Shown here one piece after another: positions 58,783 to 64,000 of a stretch of DNA of 64,000 bases. The DNA comes from CAZMXS01 sp964570325. Lineage in GTDB: Bacteria > Verrucomicrobiota > Kiritimatiellia > CAIQIC01 > CAZMXS01. Where the stretch lies: assembly GCA_964570325.1 (NCBI GenBank), contig CAZMXS010000011.1, forward strand, positions 1-64,000. The letters are read 5' to 3'. Numbering within the stretch: position 1 is the stretch's first letter; every line of letters begins with the position of its first letter. A model generated the notes under the pieces. The model had not been told where the DNA came from. It made no database searches and saw only the letters and a program-made list of their open reading frames with translations. Both the position numbers and the translations under genes were made by a program.

Positions 58783-59847
58783 TCAGTTTCTGGCAAGCAG
58801 ATAAATGACTGGATAGCAGCCGCGCCAGGCGACCGGGCCGGGCAACTGGAGGATATCTTTGCCCTCCCGCAGTTTCACCACGGCCGCGATTTTGGGGATG
58901 TACATCTGCGTTTCGAGCGAGAGGTTGTGCTCGATGGCTTCAAAGGTTTTGACTTCGGATTGCTTCAGCAATCTGCTCACGCGCCCTTCGCCGGCGTTAT
59001 AGGCGGCGAAGGCCAGCGGCCAGGACTTGAACTGACGGTGCAAGATTTTAAGATAGCGGGCGGCGGCCCGCGCGCTTTTCTCCGGCGCCAGCCGCTCATC
59101 TTCCGGCTTTAATTGCAGGCCGAACCGCGTGGCGGTGGCGGGCATGAATTGGAACAGCCCCGCGGCGCCTGCCGGGCTGAGCGCCTGTGGATTCATGGTG
59201 GACTCCACCTCGGCAATCCAAACCAACTCGCGCGGCACCCCCTCGGCGTCGAAGACTGTTTTCAGTCGCGGCACCAGGTCGCGGGCCTGGACGGGGACCG
59301 GGCGGCGGGCCAGTTTCTTTTCCCAATTCTGACGGCTTTGAATGCTTTCGAGGCGCCGCTTGACCACGGTTGGTGGCGCGGCCGATGGCTTCACCTGGGG
59401 GTGGGTGGTTAAGACCGTTTGCTTTTTACCGGGAGCCGGCGGCGGCGGCGCGGCCGGCGGCGGCGCGCGCGGCACGGGGATGCCACGGGTCACGGCGCCC
59501 GCCATGTCGAAGTAGTCCGCGCGTTGCTGCAGCCAATCGGTGTAGGGTTCAGCCTGCGGTGTCATGCGCAGCCATTCCAGCGCCGCATCCACTGCCGGCT
59601 GCAACCATGCCAGGTCATCCAAGTCGGTCGAATTCAAGCCGGCTTGCACCTCATCCCAGAAGGATTGCCATTCAGCCGGCGTCGGCGCCCGAAAGAGATC
59701 TTGCCAATTCGCGTTTTGCAGCCAGTCCGCGCCAGTGGCAATCAGTTCGTCCGGCGTCATCCATTCGTATTCGTCCGCGGCCTGGCCGGGCGCCGCGCCG
59801 CAGGCGGCGCCTAACAGGAGGCCGACGATGATGAACTGGCGCAGCAT
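58783..59847 (-). CDS. Lytic transglycosylase (SLT domain)
   Basis: A 354-residue exported peptidoglycan hydrolase. A signal peptide (FIIVGLLLGAACGAAPGQA) precedes about 150 residues rich in Trp, Pro and Ala, then the SLT domain with catalytic Glu in VWIAEVESTMNPQALSPAGA and FMPATATRFGL, AAYNAGEGRV. It cleaves glycan strands with formation of 1,6-anhydro-muramyl ends. It is 3 bases after yraN. Confidence 0.9.
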   Translation of the reverse strand: MLRQFIIVGLLLGAACGAAPGQAADEYEWMTPDELIATGADWLQNANWQDLFRAPTPAEWQSFWDEVQAGLNSTDLDDLAWLQPAVDAALEWLRMTPQAEPYTDWLQQRADYFDMAGAVTRGIPVPRAPPPAAPPPPAPGKKQTVLTTHPQVKPSAAPPTVVKRRLESIQSRQNWEKKLARRPVPVQARDLVPRLKTVFDAEGVPRELVWIAEVESTMNPQALSPAGAAGLFQFMPATATRFGLQLKPEDERLAPEKSARAAARYLKILHRQFKSWPLAFAAYNAGEGRVSRLLKQSEVKTFEAIEHNLSLETQMYIPKIAAVVKLREGKDILQLPGPVAWRGCYPVIYLLARN

Positions 59848-59850
59848 AGA

Positions 59851-60291
59851 TTACCAAGTAATGCGGTAGCGCGGGTCCAAAGTAAAGGCGTTTTCGATAT
59901 GGCGCACCAGCGGCGCGGGTTCATCCGCAGCGCCCACGACTTCGATCACGTCGAAACGGAAGTAGTCCGGCTTGTGCCGGAGCCGGCCCAGGTAGCGGAT
60001 GGCCGCGCGGGAGAGCGCGCGCTGCTTGGCGTGGCCGACGGCGGCGATCGGCCGCCCGAAATCCTCGTTGTGGCGCGTCTTGACCTCCACGAACACCAGC
60101 ACCGGCCCGCGTGCGGCGATGATGTCAATCTCATCCCGGCGCCCGACGCGCACCCGGCGCCCGACGATTCGGTATCCGGTTCGTCGCAGCAGCCGGGCCG
60201 CCCGTTGTTCGCCCCACAGACCCGCCGCCAGGTGGCGAGTGGTCGGCCGGCGGCGCCGCAGCAGGCCGCCGAGGAAGGCCAAAAGTTTCAC
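59851..60291 (-). CDS. YraN/UPF0102 nuclease-like protein
   Basis: A 146-residue UPF0102 protein with the endonuclease-like core GEQRAARLLRRTGYRIVGRR, RRDEIDIIAARGPVLVFVEV and KTRHNEDFG (E-D-E-V-K pattern). It overlaps rnhB by ATGA at the end of the ffh operon, the usual neighbourhood. Confidence 0.9.
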   Translation of the reverse strand: MKLLAFLGGLLRRRRPTTRHLAAGLWGEQRAARLLRRTGYRIVGRRVRVGRRDEIDIIAARGPVLVFVEVKTRHNEDFGRPIAAVGHAKQRALSRAAIRYLGRLRHKPDYFRFDVIEVVGAADEPAPLVRHIENAFTLDPRYRITW

Positions 60292-60917
60292 AGCGGCAGC
60301 TCCAATTGCCGGACGGGCGCAAACGACTTGCGGTGACAGGGGCAGGGGCCGTGTCGGCGCAAGGCGTCCAGATGCGCGCGGGTTCCATAGCCCTTATGGC
60401 GCGCAAACCCGTAGTGCGGATATTGCCGGTCCAGTTCGGCCATGATCCGATCCCGCGTGACCTTGGCGATGATGCTGGCGGCGGCGATGGAAAGGCTTTG
60501 AGCGTCGCCGGCGACGATGGCCTGGGCGGGGCAGGGGAGTCCGGGAACCGGCAGGCCGTCCACCAGCGCCAGGTCCGGCAAGCGGGGCAGCGCGCGAAGC
60601 GCGCGCACCATTGCCTGGTGGGTGGCGCGCAGGATATTCAGATCATCAATCTCCGCCACGGAGCAGATGCCGACGGCGTAATCCACCTCGGGCTGCGCGG
60701 TCAGCAGTGCAAAAAAACGCTCCCGGGTTGCGGCCGAAAGCTGCTTGGAATCGTTCAAACCGGCCAGCCGGCCGTGCACTTCTTGTTGCAGAAAGTCCGG
60801 ATCAAATACCAGCGCGGCCGCCACGACCGGACCCGCCAGCGGGCCGCGCCCGGCCTCGTCCACACCCGCCAGGCGGCGTCGCCCGGCGGCCCAGGCCTGA
60901 CGCTCGAAGCGGAGCAA
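60288..60917 (-). CDS. rnhB: Ribonuclease HII
   Basis: A 209-residue RNase HII. The active-site acids are in LAGVDEAGRGPLAGPVVAAA (D and E), LALVDGLPV (D) and SIIAKVTRDRIM (D). It removes ribonucleotides and RNA primers from DNA hybrids. Last-but-one gene of the ffh cluster. Confidence 0.95.
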   Translation of the reverse strand: MLRFERQAWAAGRRRLAGVDEAGRGPLAGPVVAAALVFDPDFLQQEVHGRLAGLNDSKQLSAATRERFFALLTAQPEVDYAVGICSVAEIDDLNILRATHQAMVRALRALPRLPDLALVDGLPVPGLPCPAQAIVAGDAQSLSIAAASIIAKVTRDRIMAELDRQYPHYGFARHKGYGTRAHLDALRRHGPCPCHRKSFAPVRQLELPL

Positions 60918-60927
60918 AGGGAAGGCC

Positions 60928-61317
60928 TTACTTCGAGGCCGGCGCCGCCGCAGCCGGCGCGCGCTCTTCTTCGCGCTCCTCGATGCGGCCCTGCTTGCCG
61001 GTGAGTTTGCGGATATAATACAGCTTGGAGCGGCGGGTGCGGCCGGTCCGCTCGACCTCGATCTTGGCTACGGCCGGGGCATGCAGCGGAAATACGCGTT
61101 CGACGCCCTCGCCGTAGGAAATACGCCGGACCGTGAAGGTCTCCGTGGCGCCGATGCCGTCACGGGCGATGACCGTGCCGGAATAGGCCTGCACGCGCTC
61201 CTTGTCGCCTTCCTTGATTTTCACATGAACTTTGACGGTATCGCCGACGTGGAAGTCGGGGATTGCATCCTTGCGCGACTCTTCCTGGCTGATCTTTTCC
61301 AAAATCTTGTTTCTCAT
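60928..61317 (-). CDS. rplS: 50S ribosomal protein L19
   Basis: A 129-residue L19 with FHVGDTVKVHVKIKEGDKER, FTVRRISYGEGVERVFPLH and LYYIRKLTGKQGRI. An Ala-rich C-terminal tail adds about 15 residues beyond the usual end. AAAAGGTG precedes the ATG at 61317. Confidence 0.96.
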   Translation of the reverse strand: MRNKILEKISQEESRKDAIPDFHVGDTVKVHVKIKEGDKERVQAYSGTVIARDGIGATETFTVRRISYGEGVERVFPLHAPAVAKIEVERTGRTRRSKLYYIRKLTGKQGRIEEREEERAPAAAAPASK

Positions 61318-61389
61318 GAATGCACCTTTTTCTGCCTCGAGATGGGCCGTCATCATATTGATCCGCGTTCAGGCGTCAAGGCCTGATTT

Positions 61390-61407
61390 CCCGTGATTTT
61401 TCACGGG
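61390..61407. repeat. Hairpin between trmD and rplS
   Basis: CCCGTGA and TCACGGG, a perfect 7-bp stem around TTTT, in the 231-base gap 61318-61548. It may lie in the leader of rplS; no T-run follows on the minus strand. Nothing else recognisable in the gap. Confidence 0.5.
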
Positions 61408-61548
61408 CATGCGTTTTCCTCGCGTGTTGGGGCTCGCAGATGGGGCCGCGTCATGCACCCGGCCCATTGCTTTTGGGCGCCGCGGATTGAACTGGCGGTT
61501 TGAAATACGTTTCCGAGCGGTCGGCTCAATCTGAACGCTGACAACGTC

Positions 61549-62301
61549 TCACTTCGGCCCCGGATTGGTGTCGGGTGGGCTGCCGAGCAAATCCGGCCGG
61601 CGTTCGCGGGTGCGGCGCAAGGATTCCTGGTCCTTCCAGCGGGCGATTTCCGGGTGGTTGCCGGAGATCAGGATGTCCGGCACTTTCATACCCCGGAAGT
61701 CCGCCGGTCGAGTGTATTGCGGATGCTCCAAGCGCGGCTGGGTGAACGATTCCTGCTCGGTCGCGCCCGGTCCCCCCAGCACGCCGGGGCGCAGGCGTAC
61801 GACGGCATCAATCACGACCGCCGCCGGCAGCACGCCGTTGGTCAGGATATAATCGCCGATTGAAATCTCATCCGTCACCAACGCCTGGCGCACCCGCTCA
61901 TCCACGCCTTCATAATGACCGCAGATGAACACCAGGTGTTCGGCCTGGGTCAGTTCGCGCGCCATGGACTGGTCAAAACGGCGGCCCTGGGGGGTCATGA
62001 GAATGATTCGGGCGTTGGCCGTGCGCGTGGATTCGACGGCCTTGAAGATTGGCTCGGGCTTCATAATCATGCCCGGCCCGCCGCCGAATGGCCGATCGTC
62101 GGTGGTTTGGTGAATATCCGAGGTGAAATCCCGCAGGTTGATGACCTGAAACACCACCGCGCCGGATTGGGCGGCGCGTTTGAGCATGCTCTCGCCGAGA
62201 AACCCGTCGAGCATGCGCGGGAAGATCGTGATGACGGAGATACGCAGCGGCCCCGCAGGCGCGGCGGCTGCCGTATGATCGGATGGGGATCCCGTGTTCA
62301 T
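61549..62301 (-). CDS. trmD: tRNA (guanine(37)-N1)-methyltransferase
   Basis: A 250-residue SPOUT-class methylase that methylates G37 to prevent frameshifting. It has FPRMLDGFLGESML, PFGGGPGMIM, VFICGHYEGVDERV and ISIGDYILTNG, the trefoil-knot signature. A slightly extended N-terminus of about 16 residues precedes the usual start. Confidence 0.96.
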   Translation of the reverse strand: MNTGSPSDHTAAAAPAGPLRISVITIFPRMLDGFLGESMLKRAAQSGAVVFQVINLRDFTSDIHQTTDDRPFGGGPGMIMKPEPIFKAVESTRTANARIILMTPQGRRFDQSMARELTQAEHLVFICGHYEGVDERVRQALVTDEISIGDYILTNGVLPAAVVIDAVVRLRPGVLGGPGATEQESFTQPRLEHPQYTRPADFRGMKVPDILISGNHPEIARWKDQESLRRTRERRPDLLGSPPDTNPGPK

Positions 62302-62347
62302 TCCGCGCCCCCGGCCGGGCGGTCTGCGCCGCGACGACGGCCGCGCG

Positions 62348-62578
62348 TTATTCGACTACTTCCAGCATGGCGCGCTTGTTCTGGCGCGCGGCGGCCGTGC
62401 TGAGGAGCGTCCGGATGGCGCCAACGGTCTTGCCGTTCTTGCCAATGACCTTGCCGACATCCTCCGTGTGGCAGCGCAACTCGAAAATAACCGTGCGTTC
62501 CCCGTCTACTTCGGTGATGTGGATATCCCCAGGATGATCCACCAGCGACTTGACAATGAATTCCACCAGTTCCTTCAC
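62348..62578 (-). CDS. khpA: KH-domain RNA-binding protein KhpA
   Basis: A 76-residue KH protein with the G-x-x-G loop in VIGKNGKTVGAIRTLL. It lies between rpsP and trmD as in many bacteria. It binds RNA, often as a partner of KhpB. Confidence 0.92.
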   Translation of the reverse strand: MKELVEFIVKSLVDHPGDIHITEVDGERTVIFELRCHTEDVGKVIGKNGKTVGAIRTLLSTAAARQNKRAMLEVVE

Positions 62579-62593
62579 CGGAACGCCTCCCAG

Positions 62594-62908
62594 TTAAGCC
62601 TGTGGCGCGGGGGCGGGCGCAGTCTCGGCTGCCGCCGGTGTCGGCGGCGCAGCCACCACGGCCGGACCCATTTTCTGCCGCCGCTTGAGCAAATCCTTGG
62701 CGGTGGGCGAAATCTGCGCGCCTTTGCTCAACCAATACTCCACCCGGTCCACTTTCAGCTCGAAATCGTCTTTCTTCTTCTTGGGGTCATACCAACCCAA
62801 GTGCTCCAGGAACCGGCCCGCGTTCGAGCGGCGCATGTCCGTCGCGACGATTCGGAAAAAGGGCTTCTTGTTGCTTCCCATTCGACGAAGCCTGATCTTG
62901 ACTGCCAT
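62594..62908 (-). CDS. rpsP: 30S ribosomal protein S16
   Basis: A 104-residue S16: VKIRLRRMGSNKKPFFRIV, DMRRSNAGRFLEHLGWYDP and VEYWLSKGAQIS. An Ala/Pro-rich tail adds about 25 residues. GGAGGAG precedes the ATG. Confidence 0.96.
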   Translation of the reverse strand: MAVKIRLRRMGSNKKPFFRIVATDMRRSNAGRFLEHLGWYDPKKKKDDFELKVDRVEYWLSKGAQISPTAKDLLKRRQKMGPAVVAAPPTPAAAETAPAPAPQA

Positions 62909-62989
62909 AATCTCCTCCAACAACCTTTCTTGCGAATTCCCGGCCTTGTTCTTCCCCTTCGTGCCGGGAACGAAAGATGCGTAGATACC

Positions 62990-64000
62990 TTACTTGCCAA
63001 ACCTTAGCAACCTTTTTTGAGCTTTTTTCATCTGCTGCGCCATTTTCTTGGCGCGGCCGAAATTGTTGAGCAGTTCATTGACGTCCCGGACCTGCGTCCC
63101 GCTCCCGCGCGCGATGCGCCGGCGCCGGCTGGCGTCAAGGATCTCCGGATGTTGCCGCTCGCGCAGGGTCATGCTCCGGATGATGGCCTCGGCCTTTTTC
63201 CACTCCTTGCCGGATATGTCGGCCATGCGGGCCTTGTCGGCTTCCGAGATGCGGCCCGCCGCGCCGGGGATCATTTCCAGCAGATTTTCCACCGGCCCCA
63301 GTTTTTTCATTTGCTGGAGCTGGGCGAGGAAGTCCTCCAGGTCGAACGTGTTCTTTCGCAGGCTCTCCTCGACCCGCGCCAGTTCGTCGGCGTCAATGGC
63401 CGCTTGAGCCTTCTCGACCAGGCTGACGACGTCGCCCATGCCGAGAATACGCGCGGCCATCCGGTCGGGATAGAAAGGCTCCAGATCCTCCGGCCGCTCG
63501 CCGACGCCCACCCGCAGGATCGGGCAGCCGGTGACGGATTGCACTGAAAGCGCCGCGCCGCCGCGGGCGTCGCCGTCCAGCTTGGTCAGGATCAGGCCGG
63601 TCAGCCCGACCTCCCGGTGGAACGTCTCGGCGACGTGGACGGATTCCTGCCCGATCGCCGCATCCAGCACCAGGACGACATTTTTCGGCTGCGTGGCTGC
63701 GTGGAGTTCCTTGAGCTCGGCCACCAGCTCGGCGTCAATCTGGAAGCGCCCCCCGGTGTCGAAGATCAGGATATCGGCATGTTCGGCCTGTGCCTGTTCC
63801 AGCGCGCGTCGGCCCAGTTGCGGAACGCTTTCGCCGGGCCGCGGGGTGACGATGCCGACGCCGGCCTGCCGGGCGAGGATGGCCAGTTGATCCACTGCGG
63901 CGGGGCGCCGGATATCGCAGGCGGCCAGCAGCACCTGGCGATTTTCCTTTTTCCAAAGGCGGGCCAGTTTGCCGGCGGTCGTGGTTTTGCCTGAGCCGTG
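62990..64000 (-). CDS. ffh: Signal recognition particle protein Ffh (N-terminus beyond window edge)
   Basis: About 336 residues from inside the G domain to the C-terminus. It opens with P-loop HGSGKTTTAGKLARLWKK, then CDIRRPAAVDQL, FDTGGRFQ, LTKLDGDARGGAALSV and the FYPDRMAARILGMGDVVSLVE closing region. The methionine-rich M domain follows (QQMKKLGPVENLLEMIPG, AKKMAQQMKKAQKRLLRFGK). It binds 4.5S RNA and signal peptides. It leads the rpsP-khpA-trmD-rplS-rnhB-yraN run. Confidence 0.96.
   Translation of the reverse strand, partial: HGSGKTTTAGKLARLWKKENRQVLLAACDIRRPAAVDQLAILARQAGVGIVTPRPGESVPQLGRRALEQAQAEHADILIFDTGGRFQIDAELVAELKELHAATQPKNVVLVLDAAIGQESVHVAETFHREVGLTGLILTKLDGDARGGAALSVQSVTGCPILRVGVGERPEDLEPFYPDRMAARILGMGDVVSLVEKAQAAIDADELARVEESLRKNTFDLEDFLAQLQQMKKLGPVENLLEMIPGAAGRISEADKARMADISGKEWKKAEAIIRSMTLRERQHPEILDASRRRRIARGSGTQVRDVNELLNNFGRAKKMAQQMKKAQKRLLRFGK

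Noticed and set aside
1..64000. tRNA, rRNA, CRISPR array, insertion sequence or prophage
   Set aside because: No cloverleaf, spaced direct repeats, transposase or phage structural genes were seen in any gap or frame.

Overview
This is a 64 kb piece of a GC-rich Gram-negative bacterial chromosome. It holds about 56 protein genes and no RNA genes, CRISPR arrays or intact mobile elements. Envelope features (TolC-type outer-membrane factor, RND pump, exported TPR proteins, lipoproteins, DUF6268-type barrel) point to a diderm. The gene mix suggests an anaerobe of the PVC group, perhaps Kiritimatiellota or a relative: a Mrp-linked group 4 [NiFe] hydrogenase, diadenylate cyclase, YdjY-like protein, sulfatase-like/TPR lipoprotein, beta-helix protein, and RtcB with archease. 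That placement is inference; no rRNA is present to test it. No non-coding gap exceeds about 235 bases.

Layout. 1-4 kb: FHA membrane protein (cut by the edge), archease and RtcB (RNA repair), a phosphoribosyltransferase and a HAD phosphatase. 4-10.3 kb: an envelope locus with an exported TPR protein, a membrane glycosyltransferase with a TPR tail, a sulfatase-like lipoprotein with a TPR tail, and a secreted archaemetzincin relative that has lost its catalytic site. 10.3-20 kb: serS, tilS, ftsH, folP, cdaA, cdaR, then TPR, YdjY-like and HAD genes. 20-26.7 kb: RdgC-like protein, secreted MsrB, a GH-A lipoprotein with an alpha/beta hydrolase, a KOW/CarD-like protein with an ArgA-like GNAT, and an S1/P1 nuclease-like protein. 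26.8-33 kb: a MarR-controlled RND-MFP-OMF efflux operon with a clear promoter and tandem operator. 33-40.5 kb: metY, beta-helix protein, large membrane protein, SDR-DUF2867, STAS protein and a small membrane protein.

40.6-48.9 kb: a complete 14-gene mbhA-N operon on the minus strand. Its order matches the membrane-bound hydrogenase operon of Thermococcales: Mrp antiporter subunits E-F-G-B-C-D, then hydrogenase I-J-K-L-M-N. All nickel-iron and iron-sulfur ligands are present. It should couple reduced ferredoxin oxidation to H2 release and sodium/proton pumping, which makes it the energy-conserving core of the window.

49-58.7 kb: a truncated GH18 chitinase remnant, an outer-membrane barrel, a TRAP transporter operon ending in a universal stress protein and preceded by a PAS/hybrid histidine kinase, an Rrf2 regulator, an exported double OB-fold protein and a TIGR00725-like protein. 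58.8-64 kb: lytic transglycosylase and the translation cluster ffh-rpsP-khpA-trmD-rplS-rnhB-yraN, with rimM missing from its usual place.

Many genes sit in 4-base ATGA overlaps, so most blocks are tight operons. Functional names come from motif reading alone; no database search was run.
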